NCBI GenBank assembly: GCA_030220185.1
Contig: JASPKZ010007296.1
Coordinates: forward strand, 310,001-374,000
Reading direction: 5' to 3'
DNA from: Diploptera punctata
Lineage: Eukaryota; Arthropoda; Insecta; Blattodea; Blaberidae
DNA: 64,000 bases
This document shows positions 1 through 9,329 of the stretch, piece after piece. The position numbers and the translations under genes were made by a program. The notes under the pieces are model-generated. The model was not told where the DNA came from. It searched no databases and was given only the letters and a program-made list of their open reading frames with translations. Each line of letters opens with the position of its first letter. Positions within the stretch are counted from its first letter, which is position 1.

Positions 1-733
1 CTATAAAAATATAGAAAATATACATTTAATTAATATATTTACGAAATTATGAGTTTATAGTCTATATTTAGCTTTTCAAGAAGGGATAAAAAAATCTTAC
101 TTAATTTATTCTTGATTGCAGAAATGCATTACAAAATAAAATTTCTCCATCAGTACTAAATTACTTTTCATCGAATTCTTTAACAAATGATGCAATCTAG
201 CATTATCAGAACACTTAACTTTAGGCATTTTGAAATCCTATAGTCTACAGAATGAATAGGTTACAGAAGAATAGAGGGGGTAGAGAACATATTGGTTGAC
301 AAATAAGGAATGAGAGCAAGTGAATAAATAAATAGAATTCAATTTTTTTTTATTTTAAATTTATAACTTCTCACTGAAGAACTGAGTTCAAATCCCAGAA
401 CAGGCATTTTTTCTCTTCAAATATAATTAAATAGGATCTTTCTTTTTCAAATCACATGAATCATATTTTTAGCATCTCATACCCAACACATTCTCATTAA
501 ATACCATTATTTTCAGCAGTCCCATTTAAAACAAAAAGAGAGAAAGAAAGAAGGAAAATAGAGGATAGGGCAAACAGCATTATCTTCATGCCAGCATTTA
601 CTGAATTACAATAGTAGCAAAGAATAAGAAAATAGAATGTAAAAAATTTGGTTTTCTTACAATTCATTCCATTTTTATTGCCAATATATTGATAAATTTA
701 ATCAAAATTACAGTGTGAAGTAAACAATTTACA
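1..733. other. AT-rich sequence, no gene recognised
   Basis: No coding pattern is visible. Around 372-405 there is a weak tRNA B-box-like stretch (agttcaaatccc), which might be the edge of a SINE, but no A box precedes it. Confidence 0.4.
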
Positions 734-987
734 TTTATATAATAAATTTGGGAATTTTTAACATTATGAGGTTTAATTCATAAGAATTAAATGAATCGTG
801 ATTTCTTCTTACCTCATACTTCTATGTTTTTTTAAACACAGCACTGCAGTATCAGCGACCATTGTCACCACCTCAGCTGTTTTCACGACAGCTGAGGATG
901 GTGACAATGGTCGCTGATACTGCAGTGCTGTGTTTAAAAAACATAGAAGTATGAGGTAAGAAGAAATCACGATTCATTTAAATCTTA
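734..987 (+). mobile_element. Penelope-like element 3'-end palindrome, 13-bp TSD
   Basis: A near-perfect inverted repeat turns around at about 880-890. The right arm is a PLE 3' region (hammerhead-like motif, then tatgaggtaag); the left arm is its inverted copy and extends further, to the terminal motif cctcataatg seen inverted at about 760-770. The flanks carry taaacaatttaca at 721-733 and 988-1000, a 13-bp target duplication. The same sequence forms the ends of the larger palindrome at 5250-6500, so this is the same family (A) truncated to its tail. No coding sequence remains except the last codons overlapping the ribozyme-like motif. Confidence 0.8.
886..935 (+). ncRNA. Hammerhead-ribozyme-like motif (PLE family A)
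   Basis: CUGAGGA (892-898), an extra U, stem II GGUGAC/GUCGCU with wobble pairs, then GAUA where GAAA is expected (916-919), a self-complementary CUGCAG, and a 3' strand cugug able to pair with the upstream acag. The GAUA and a G at the cleavage position predict low or no activity. A second, inverted copy lies in the left arm. Confidence 0.35.
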
Positions 988-1074
988 TAAACAATTTACA
1001 ATTTATAAATTGAGTTGAATAAAATGTTTTTTCATCTCATTTCAAAAAGTTCTGTGTTTTTGCAATACCATTGG

Positions 1075-1190
1075 AGTTTGACTGATGATGAAACCAGTAT
1101 CATGAAAACATGGAACTTTATGAGGTGAGATGTATAAACATTTTAACCAATTCAATTTATAAATTAATATGGATAAATGTTTAATTAATA
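1075..1190 (+). mobile_element. PLE 3'-tail relic (another family)
   Basis: CUGAUGA (1082-1088) is followed by GAAA (1104-1107) and then by tgaggtgag (1121-1129), the same order of motifs seen at the ends of the better preserved PLEs in this window. Stem II is only three pairs and stem III is missing, so the motif is decayed. Boundaries are approximate. Confidence 0.45.
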
Positions 1191-1283
1191 TCAAAATATG
1201 ACATGAAATATACTTTTATACAAATTTGAGCAAAAATATCTCTAAAGCTGAAATATGGACAAAATATGAATTTATACATGGTA

Positions 1284-2615
1284 CAGTCATTAAGTTTTGA
1301 GACTGAGCGCATAGTGGCACTATGGTGCACTATAGCGCATAGGTGGCACTGTGGTATGGTACCTTGTCAGTTAGTCTCTCATCCCAGCAAGAGAAATTTC
1401 AGTACATGCACACTGCAAGCAGAACTACGGTCTTTGTTGTGACGATGATTTGAATGCGCATGTCAGAACTCGGGATGTCACAGTTTGAGCAACAGGCAAA
1501 CATCATGTTCTGTCAGAAATTAGGCAAAACCAGTCTGAAAAATTTCAAATGATGCAGCAAGTTTACGGTGAGGACGCATTGAGTCGCAGTGTTGTGTTTA
1601 TGTGGCACCGACATATTTTTGCAAGGAAGAGACAGTTTGGAAAATGATGTGCATACTGGTCGGCCACAAACAATTTGAACTGAATGCAACATCGAAGAAG
1701 TTGTGATGTTGATGTGTGCTAACCGCTCCCAATCGAAACGATTTCGCAGCAGCAGTAGGGGTCAGCCATGGCACTTGCTACAAAATTCTGTATGATGACC
1801 TGAACATGTTTCGTGTTACCCAACACAGTGTGCCAAGAATCCTGTCGCAAGTCCAATGTGATGATCGCATAATGATTTGTGGTGACCTCATCAGTAGTGC
1901 TGATGATGATCCAACATTTCTCAGCTGGATACGAAACATGGTGTTTACGATCCGCAACTGAAATGACAATCCGCCACCTGGAAAACGCCATTATCACCAT
2001 GACAAAAAAAAAACCATGACAAGACAGGTCAAAAGGCAAGGTGATAGGTGATACTTGAACCGTATTTTGATTCAAATTGTTCATATGGAATTCATCCCAG
2101 AAGGTGCAACTGTAAACAAAACCCGCTTCAAAGAGATCCTTGGCCGTTTACATGATTCAATTCGCCATAAGCGACCTGAGCTTTGGCGAACAAAGAATTG
2201 GCTGTTGCTACATGACAACGCCCCTGCACATCGTTCTGTCCTCGTCCAAGAGGAACTTGAAACGCAACAGATGACAGTTTTGCCACACCCTCCGTACTCA
2301 CCTGATCTGGCACCATGCGATTTTTTTCTCTTTCCTCGCATGAAAGCAATCCTACTTGGGCGTTGATTTTATTCTTCCGAAGAGGACATAACTGCCACAA
2401 GAGAAGCCATACGGGACCTTCCTGCCAACATCTTTCAGCGATGCTTCCAGCAGATATACCAACGTTGGCAAACGTGCATAACGATCAACGGCGACTATTT
2501 TGAGGAAGGATGTGGTTCTGTTTAAGTGTATGCTGAGTTACCGGCATCTTGTGAAACATCTAAATTCTTGTGGGTGCCTGCCCTCTAGGCGTAAAGTCTC
2601 AGAGCTTAATGACTG
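1284..2615 (+). mobile_element. mariner transposon, TA target duplication
   Basis: Terminal inverted repeats of about 20 bp (cagtcattaagttttgagac at the left, gtctcagagcttaatgactg at the right) are flanked by TA at 1282-1283 and 2616-2617. The 1332-bp length is typical of mariner. It encodes a broken transposase on the plus strand. Confidence 0.93.
1470..2540 (+). pseudogene. mariner transposase (DD34D), decayed
   Basis: Two open segments survive: 1716-1961, matching the middle of the protein, and 2055-2366, the C-terminal catalytic part. The latter shows HDNAPAH followed by PPYSPDLAPCDFFLFP, which places the second and third catalytic aspartates 34 residues apart as in classical mariners. 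The N-terminal helix-turn-helix region (about 1470-1715) is only traceable in shifting frames. Several stops and frameshifts, with an A-run at 2004-2013, make it non-functional. All three catalytic positions cannot be joined in one frame. Confidence 0.9.
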
Positions 2616-2617
2616 TA

Positions 2618-3406
2618 GTAGTATGACAAATAGCAGCCTACAAGGGTCACTAATACTAGTTGGTTTAGAATGAAAAAAATAAACCAATATAAAAAAATTA
2701 ATGTCATTAAAATCTGAGCCCTAATTATAACAAACAAGCCAGTCTCTATGTAGGTCAAATACAGAAGTTACCTGTGTCGGGTTATACACACTGCCCTTGT
2801 TTTACAAAAACTTAAGACCCTGTGAATTGAGAACTCAGTGTGACATCAAATATTTACATCACCGTACATGAACCTCTCATAGAAATTGTATTTTCTCATA
2901 AATGAATGTTCTGAAGAAAAGTGGTAGCTTCCTGTACATAATTAAAGTTTAAAGCATTACTAATGTTTAAAATACAAGAATGCAATAAAAACACATTTTT
3001 TTGTATGAAACAAACTCTAATATGTGTTGATTACATATAATAATATAACATAATGAAAATAGAAAGTAAAAAATAAATCTAACAATAACTAAATAACATA
3101 CACACTGTCATCTGTTACCCCTCACTTGTTAGCGCTCTCTAATATACAGTACATAACAAAATTGAATAAGCAGTAATTTTAGTCTTTCTTCATGATTTAT
3201 AAATGTTTATACACTGAAGAACTTTGCAGTTTTTCTACATAATTGAAATATTCAAAATACTTTGAATATTTAATATAAATAGACATGTTGGAAAAACACA
3301 ATAAACACTAGAATACAAATATGAATCGAAAACTTTACACTTTACTTCATAAAATACATTTCTCTCGCCTGGACATGTTTTGAAGAATATTAACTTTACT
3401 CACAAT
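2618..3406. other. AT-rich interval, nothing recognised
   Basis: Neither coding patterns nor clear repeats are visible to me here. Confidence 0.4.
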
Positions 3407-3653
3407 TGAAGAGGTGGATTCCAAAACCAACTAAATCAATTTTTTGTGATTTTTAGTTATGCTGCTTTGTGTATTCTCCTATTCATGATACTCAAGTTTA
3501 ATAACAGAACATAAGTCAAACCCAACAAAGTAATGTCGATTTTAAATGTTAAAATTTACTTAGGCATTCAGCACCATTATAATTATTTCAGTTTTATGGC
3601 TCTCCTGAAAAAGTACTTTTTTGACTTAGTTGGATTTGGAATCCACCTCTTCA
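3407..3653. mobile_element. MITE-like element with 30-35 bp TIRs
   Basis: The ends read tgaagaggtggattccaaa at 3407 and its near-complement tttggaatccacctcttca ending at 3653, and the inverted match continues to the ttgactta/taaatcaa region. The interior is AT-rich and non-coding. The superfamily cannot be assigned: no clean target duplication beyond aatt/att is seen. Confidence 0.65.
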
Positions 3654-3659
3654 ATTACA

Positions 3660-4115
3660 CTCCAACTCAGAGAGAAGCTATTTTATGAGGTGAGGTGTAG
3701 TTTCCAAATCATTTAAATTTATTAGAGAAAATTTTTTGAAAAACACCTCATAAATTTCTTGCTTTTCACGAGACCATGGTTCCAGATGACATCTCGTCCA
3801 CCATCAGTCACAACTCCAACTGATAAAATTCTTCAGCTGCCAACTATTCTATTGTCAACGTCTTCTGTGCTCCATCTGTGGTTGAATTTATAAACTTTGA
3901 AATTAAATTATTATGAGTTAGGGCTTTAGACTTACCTCATACTTCCTTCAAATATTAAATTTGAAATTAATTTTTTTTAATTTTCTCCGATAAATTTAAA
4001 TGATTATTACCTCATAATGTTTACTTCTCAACATTAATTTTAATATAATTTCCAAATCATATTTGTATTCTATTGATATTTACCTCATAGTGTCACTTCT
4101 CATGAATTTTGATAA
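3660..4115. mobile_element. PLE 3'-end relics in both orientations
   Basis: On the plus strand tatgaggtgagg lies at about 3684. On the minus strand, from 3880 leftwards, the sequence tracks the PLE tail found at 52830-52960: gacaatagaatagttg, then actgatgg, a stem closed by GAAA, then tatgaggtg. Positions 3990-4050 (ctccgataaatttaaatg, tacctcataatgtttac) match the 3' terminus of PLE family B at 9270-9320. These are decayed inverted PLE ends; junctions are approximate. Confidence 0.6.
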
Positions 4116-4144
4116 ACGGTAAACCATGTTAATACGCAAGTAAT

Positions 4145-4290
4145 ATTAACTCTTCATTGGGAAATAGAAGAAGAAATATGGATGAACAGACAAGAATGGA
4201 AAAATGTGTTGAAACAAATGTGTAGTTAACTGTGAACATGGGTACCGGAAAAATGTATATTCATTGTAAAAGCCGGAATAATAAAAAAAA
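4145..4290 (+). mobile_element. LINE 3'-end scrap
   Basis: A short frame reads EEEIWMNRQEWKNVLKQ, resembling the last residues of RTE-type LINE proteins (compare the endings near 43650 and 7600), and is followed by an A-rich tail near 4280-4290. Confidence 0.45.
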
Positions 4291-4489
4291 AATATTAACT
4301 CTGCTTTCAAGTGGAATGTGGCTAACCTGCAAGTGCAACTTATAAGTTCCAGTGTAAAAGCTGATTTAAAGAAGAAAGATAATTTTGAAAGTTAAGTTTC
4401 TAAACATGGTTTTCCTCTGCTAATATCCTCACATGTAAAAACTACAATTTCAAAATCTTCATATAAAAAAATTATGATTTTTGTGATAA

Positions 4490-4940
4490 ATCATTAGTTA
4501 GATCAAAAATAGTTGTAGACGATAAGCAACTTTCGTCTTTTAATTATTTAGGCTGTGAAATAAATGTTCAAAATGAAAGGAGAGAGATATTAATATAACT
4601 TTAAGCAGGTTTCAAAATATATGTGATATTATTCACAGAACTTTAAAAAATAAAATCAGAAAAGAATGAATTTTTATAAAACCATTGCTACATTTGTCCC
4701 ATTATATGGGGTGAAGTGTGGGTTTCCAGAAACAAAACGACGAGTCAGATACAAGAAGCAGAGATAATTTTTTAAAAAGAACAGAAAGCTGCATTAAATT
4801 AGATCATATATGAAATGAAAAGATACGATCTGAATTGAATACATATTCCATAAGTGAAAAAAATTGAAAAATATTGTAACAAATGGAACACACAGGTTGA
4901 AAAAACAGACACCAATAGAGTTCCAAAACTAATTTACAAT
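4490..4940 (+). pseudogene. LINE reverse transcriptase C-terminal relic
   Basis: Conceptual translation with frameshifts gives segments such as SRFQNICDIIHRTLKNKIRK, followed by LPLYGV-like and LDHIRNEKIR-like stretches, typical of the region between the RT thumb and the C-terminus in RTE-type LINEs (SETW/RDxI regions). Many stops are present. The plus orientation agrees with the scrap at 4145-4290 but continuity cannot be shown. Confidence 0.55.
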
Positions 4941-5249
4941 TGAGCCCTTGAATAAAATAATGGACCATGTCCATTATGTTACTTTTAGAGAAAACTGCAT
5001 ATTCTTATATAAACTGATTCATTTCACAGAATATAAACAGTATACATACAGAAAATATTTTCTTAGTTTAATAGAACCTCAGTAACACTAGAAAAATACA
5101 ATTATAAAATATACAAATACTTTTCATTACTCATAGTGACACAATATTTATGTTCTTCTAATTGTTAAGTGGAAGAAGTTCAGTAAAACATTGGTCCATG
5201 TCCATTTTATTCGTATAGATCCTTCATAACACACATATTTTTGATATTA
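4941..5249. other. AT-rich interval, nothing recognised
   Basis: The phrase about tggaccatgtccat occurs at 4963 and, in related form, at about 5190, but no element can be outlined. Confidence 0.35.
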
Positions 5250-5318
5250 TAAACAACAATAACAATAAGAATTAAATGAATCGTGTATTCTTCTTACCTC
5301 ATACTTCTATTTTTTTTT

Positions 5319-5370
5319 AAACACATCACTACAGTATCAGCGACCCATTGTCACCATCGTCAGCTGTTTT
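5319..5370 (-). ncRNA. Hammerhead-like motif, inverted arm of family A
   Basis: Read on the minus strand: gaaaacag, CUGACGA (5363-5357), an extra U, GGUGAC and a matching GUCGCU, GAUA, self-complementary CUGCAG-like (here CUGUAG), and a closing strand. It mirrors the motif at 6346-6397. Confidence 0.35.
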
Positions 5371-5397
5371 CACAACTGTCAATTTTTTCTTTTGCCA

Positions 5398-5850
5398 GTA
5401 ATTATCCAAACTGCCATCTGGTGTTCTTCTGAAGGAATTATTTTCTAAACTGCCATCTGGTGTTCTTTTGAAGAATCATTTTTTAAACTGCCATCTGTTG
5501 TATTTTTTAAGAACTTTGTAATCAAGCTCGGTTCATCTGGAATCTCAAAGTTCATGGTTCTAGTATGGTTTTTTTGAATATATATTTTTTCCCAAACTGT
5601 TAAATCCAAAGGTTTGGATAGATGTTTCAAAAGTTTTGCTTCTTTTTCAATTCTATGATACTCTAATAAACTATGTGCTGCTATAGCTGATTTTTCAATT
5701 TCTCCATTCTTTATGTTTCTGAAGTGTTCTTTTTTACGAGTTTCCAAGTTCCTTTTTGTTTTTCCTATATATATGCCGTTGCAATCAATTTGATAAATTC
5801 CAGATTTTTTGTTGTCTGGGGTGTTAAATTTATTATTGGTTAACAGAAGA
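5398..5850 (-). pseudogene. PLE GIY-YIG endonuclease, inverted arm
   Basis: Minus-strand translation gives NNKFNTPDNKKSGIYQIDC, then IYIGKTKRNL, KKEHFRNIKNGEIEKSA, VWEKIYIQKN and MNFEIPDEPSL. GIYQ and YIG are the two hallmark strands, and the Arg/Glu-His stretch (R..KEH) supplies further active-site residues. Compared with the other arm it lacks nine bases that encode the CxxC-type second cysteine, but keeps the YIG strand in frame. The C-terminal repeat is frameshifted. The domain alone is present: no RT precedes it. Confidence 0.85.
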
Positions 5851-5879
5851 TTACCCAGGCTGAATTAATAATAAATATA

Positions 5880-6399
5880 ACACCCCAGACAACAAAAAAC
5901 CTGGAATTTATCAAATTGATTGCAAAGATTGCAACGGGATATATATATAGGAAAAACAAAGAGGAACTTGGAAACTCATAAAAAAGAACACTTCAGAAAC
6001 ATAAAGAATGGAGAAATTGAAAAATCAGCTATAGCAGCACATAGTTTATTAGAGTGTCATAGAATTGAAAAAGAAGCAAAACTTTTGAAACATCTATCCA
6101 AACCTTTGGATTTAACAGTTTGGGAAAAAATATATATTAAAAAAAAACATACTAGAACCATGAACTTTGAGATTCCAGACGAACCGAGCTTGATTACAAA
6201 TTTCTTCAAAAATATAACAGATGGCAATTTAGAAAATGATTCATTCAAAAGAACACCAGATGGCAGTTTAGAAAATAATTCCTTCAAAAGAACACCAGAT
6301 GGCAGTTTGGATAATTACCGGCAAAAGAAAAAATTTACAGTCGTGAAAACAGCTGACGATGGTGACAATGGGTCGCTGATACTGCAGTGCTGTGTTTAA
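5880..6399 (+). pseudogene. PLE GIY-YIG endonuclease, forward arm
   Basis: NTPDNKKPGIYQIDCKDCNGIYI is followed by a stop because a TA-dinucleotide run at about 5939-5949 is two bases longer than in the inverted arm. After this slippage the frame continues as IGKTKRNLETHKKEHFRN and on to 6399. The CKDC pair typical of PLE nucleases is retained. The C-terminus contains a 13-residue repeat (TPDGSLENNSFKR and variants, 6217-6310) and ends in TADDGDNG overlapping the hammerhead-like motif. A substitution R to H in the ETHKKEH stretch hits a conserved arginine. Confidence 0.85.
6346..6397 (+). ncRNA. Hammerhead-like motif (PLE family A)
   Basis: Stem I aaacag/cugugu, CUGACGA at 6353-6359, an extra U, stem II GGUGAC with GUCGCU (two wobbles), GAUA at 6378-6381 in place of GAAA, then ACUGCAGU, which is fully self-complementary. 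The cleavage-site nucleotide would be G, so activity is doubtful. It overlaps the last codons of the nuclease ORF. Confidence 0.45.
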
Positions 6400-6509
6400 A
6401 AAAACATAGAAGTATGAGGTAAGAAGAATACACGATTCATTTAATTCTTATGAATTGAACCTCATAATGTTAAAAATTCCCAAATTTGATATATAAAAAC
6501 AACAACAAC

Positions 6510-6510
<1 letters not shown>

Positions 6511-6543
<33 letters not shown>

Positions 6544-6552
6544 TAATAATAT
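6511..6552. repeat. (AAT)n microsatellite
   Basis: Perfect and near-perfect aat repeats, following an (aac)n stretch at 6498-6511. Confidence 0.9.
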
Positions 6553-6559
6553 AAACAGA

Positions 6560-7097
6560 TTTCTTAAATACAGATTTCTAATTTTTACATATAATCTGTG
6601 CCTAAAGTTTCATTTTCCTTCTCCACTCATCTCTATTCATCCACTCCATGTCCTCATGTTCTCATTCCAGTCTTTTTCTTGCATCCACGAGTTTCAAGGT
6701 CTTCCTTTCCTTCTTCTTCCAGGTGGACATCATTCTGATGTTTTTTCTGGGTAACCTTTCTTCTTGCATTCGTCTTACGTGCCCATACCAATTTAATTGC
6801 TTATATCTTATATAATCCAATATTCATTTTTTCTCGTATAACAGTATTTCTTATTTTTTTCTAATTATGAACAGCTTGCTGCTCTCCTTATGAAATCCAT
6901 TTCCATTATCATAAGTTTTTGTTGAATTTCCAAACTTCAGCTCCATATGTGACAGTACTTCTCACTATTGAATTATATATTTGTAACTTATTTTTTATGG
7001 TTATATGTCTGTTCCATAAGACTCCAATCATCATTGCTGTTATTGCTCTACCTTTATGTATTCTGTTCTTAATATCACTTTCTTGTTTATCCTCTTT
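6560..7097 (-). pseudogene. LINE 3'-end relic
   Basis: On the minus strand the C-terminus reads about DMEWMNRDEWRRKMK just inside 6600-6650, preceded by fragments resembling RRMQEERLPRK and the APYVTVLL/SILTYG-type segment (about 6930-6960). This is the usual order of an RTE-type LINE C-terminal region. Multiple stops and frameshifts are present. The SINE at 7110 is inserted at its right edge. Confidence 0.6.
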
Positions 7098-7109
7098 ATC
7101 TACTTTATA

Positions 7110-7513
7110 ATCGACCGAGGTGGACTAGTGGTTATGCTCCTTGTCTCTGGTCCCGAGGGTCGCAGGTTCAAACCCGGCCGGGGTCGATGGATTTTTTTTA
7201 CAATGAAAAAAACCAAGGAACAAGTCCTCCAGGAGGGACTTTAAGCCGTGGGTCCCGAGTCTGAAGATTTTCAGGCTCGTAAAAGATCCTTAAGCCTGAA
7301 TGAAAAGGCCTCTAAGCAAAATTTACCAAATTTTCCCGTCCTAGTACTACCTTGGTTTCCTAGATGTCAGTATGAGGCAGAATGCTGACCATGGACCACT
7401 CAAATGACATCTATACGAAAAACAAGTGTAACTAAATTAGAATGGTTCAGATTCTTCCCTGTAGGGGGAGAGCGCCTAAATCTGTATTAAGGGAAACATG
7501 GGCTTATAAGAAG
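7110..7513 (+). mobile_element. tRNA-derived SINE (family S1), 12-bp TSD
   Basis: The head carries a pol III A box (tggactagtggttatgctcc) and a B box (ggttcaaacccggcc). A roughly 330-bp non-tRNA body follows and ends in ataagaag. The target duplication atctactttata is at 7098-7109 and 7514-7525. Two more full copies lie at 45421-45811 and 49619-50027. No protein is encoded. Confidence 0.93.
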
Positions 7514-7534
7514 ATCTACTTTATATATAAGAAT

Positions 7535-8187
7535 AATAATAATCATCATCATCATCCGGTATCATGGTAGCTGCCACTGTCTTCCGGAAACCAAATGCCA
7601 TTCCTCTCTGTCCATCCATTGATCTTCCTCCATTCCTCTGATATTCATAGCTGCTTGTAGCCCTTCTATCCAAGTTTTCTTCGGTCTTCCTCTCTTTCTC
7701 CTTTCCATTGGGATCCATTCCATAACAATTTTTGGCAATCTTTGCTCTGGCATTCTTTTGACATGACCATACCACTGCAATCTTTTCTTTTCTATGATGT
7801 CTATGATGTCCGGCTTCTCTTGTACACCCATAATTTCCCTTATTTCTTTATTTTGTATTCTATCCATTCTAGATTTTCCAGCTGATCTTCTTAAAACATC
7901 CATTTCTGTACTTAAAATTCTTTTCATTTCCCTGGTAGGAATTTGCCAGACTTCAGCACCATATGTTAAAATGCTCTGAATTATGGTTTGATATATTTGT
8001 AATTTTCTATTTTTTGTAATATTTTTGCTCCACCAAACAGAGTTTAAAGCATTTATTGTTTGTGTTTTTGTGCGATTCTATTTTTAATTTCCACTGTTTT
8101 ATCGTCTGAATGGTCTAATTCAATGCTAGGTTTTAGTTCTTCTCCATTGTTGAAATTGATATTTTCCATTTCTTCTCCTATACACAG

Positions 8188-8188
<1 letters not shown>
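7535..8188 (-). pseudogene. RTE-type LINE C-terminal fragment
   Basis: The longest frame (7927-7562) starts within the protein and reads MDVLRRSAGKSRMDRIQNKE, KRLQWYGHVKRMPEQRLPK, RKRGRPKKTWIEGLQ and DREEWHLVSGRQWQLP, the standard tail of RTE-type LINE polymerases (WxGHVxRM and GRPxxxW blocks). Upstream, up to about 8188, are shifted remnants with KNRKLQIYQTIIQSILTYGA. It ends in a (TGA)n/(TTA)n tail near 7540-7555, marking the true 3' end. It is 5'-truncated and has no RT core. Confidence 0.85.
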
Positions 8189-8189
<1 letters not shown>

Positions 8190-8246
<57 letters not shown>

Positions 8247-8275
8247 TAATATATAATAATAATAATAATAATTAA
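8190..8275. repeat. (AAT)n microsatellite
   Basis: Long aat array at the 5' edge of the LINE fragment; it also creates a spurious polyasparagine reading frame. Confidence 0.95.
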
Positions 8276-9079
8276 AATCACATTTCCTTTGCATTGGAAA
8301 TATTAAATATTTGTTTCATCATCCTCCTGATTCTCTTCCGAAACAAAAATTTGATTTTCTTTATTGCTATGCTCCTGACATGCAAGATTCTGCGGGGGAA
8401 AAAAAAAACTGTGATGCACAGGTGGTATGTAAGGAAGAAGTTGCTTGAGATCCTTCAATTTAGCTTCAATGAGTTTTCTTCCTTCTGGAGACTGGACAGA
8501 AACCACTTGTGGATGAAGGAAAACCTCTCTTTCTTCTTGCAAACTCCATTCTTTCCCAATCTTCTGAGTCACTTAATGAATATTTTAATTTTATTATCAT
8601 TGGTTCTCTGGATTCTACATGTAGACACTGAATCTGTAACCATTTAATCTGATACCCTTCAACAGTCTTACATCTGTGAACTGCATCTTTCACTCAATCA
8701 GCAAGTGATAAAAATATTTTCTTCATTCTCTCCACATGGAAAGGATTTCTTCTCTTAGTTTTTATGCTACTTTCATCTAATGATCAGGAATGTATAAACC
8801 ATGTTAGTGGCAAGCTCTTTCAGGCATAATTTGTCAGAAAACTGTGACCAGTTCTCATGAATCTTTGTTCAAAACTCCTTGATTCTTTGTTAACAAGAAA
8901 ACATTCTACCTTGGTCATTTTGAAGTTCCAATTTTGCCCTCTACAACTGTCGGAATATGTTACAATATCTTTAATTTCATTCTGTAACTTTTCACGACAA
9001 TACTTCATTATACAAGAAAAAAATTTCATCAGGTCCTCTTGAAGCCATAGCTTCATGCCACATAAACATTGTACTTCAT

Positions 9080-9329
9080 TAAAATTCATCGGAGAACATA
9101 TTGTTTAAACAACTCACCTCATAGGATTCATGCTTCCATGATATCGCGATTTCAAACATAATCATGTTCATCGTCGGAGTTATGGCTGACGATGAACATG
9201 ATTATGTTTGAAATCGCGATATCATGGAAGCATGAATCCTATGAGGTGAGTTGTTTAAACAATATGTTCTCCGATGAATTTTAATGATTATACCTCATAA
9301 TGTTTACTTCCCAACATTAATTAAATATT
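9080..9329. mobile_element. PLE palindrome (family B), 12-bp TSD
   Basis: Both arms end outward in ttctccgatgaattttaatg; the right arm continues to tacctcataatgtttac and cccaacattaa. The target duplication attgtacttcat is at 9068-9079 and 9330-9341. The insertion splits the transposase relic: minus-strand residues MKYN continue into VQCLCGMK across it. The left arm stops inside the hammerhead core, so only the right arm has the whole motif. Confidence 0.9.
9180..9227 (+). ncRNA. Hammerhead ribozyme motif (PLE family B)
   Basis: Stem I uuaugg (9180-9185) with ucaugg (9222-9227), CUGACGA (9186-9192), one extra U, stem II GAACAU/AUGUUU with a four-base loop, GAAA (9210-9213), then AUCGCGAU, which is self-complementary, and A at the cleavage position. 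All invariant core residues are present apart from the extra U before stem II. The same sequence recurs at 52891-52938. Confidence 0.6.

Larger units (their letters stand above)
5250..6500. mobile_element. Large PLE palindrome (family A) with two GIY-YIG copies
   Basis: Two inverted copies of the 3' portion of one PLE meet near 5850 and point outwards. Both arms run GIY-YIG endonuclease, a short in-frame repeat, a hammerhead-like motif, the gaggtaag motif, and cgattcatttaattctta. The right arm continues to the terminal cctcataatgtt (about 6465). Flanks share an imperfect repeat (ttgatattataaacaacaa / ttgatatataaaaacaacaa). The reverse transcriptase is absent, so this is a 5'-truncated insertion of the kind typical for Penelope-like elements. 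Confidence 0.85.

Noticed and set aside
3780..3880. Additional hammerhead on the minus strand
   Set aside because: A six-pair stem closed by GAAA exists, but the CUGANGA box is replaced by CUGAUGG at the wrong distance; kept only as PLE relic.
8060..8275. Reading frame ending in polyasparagine
   Set aside because: Product of the (AAT)n microsatellite beside a LINE fragment.
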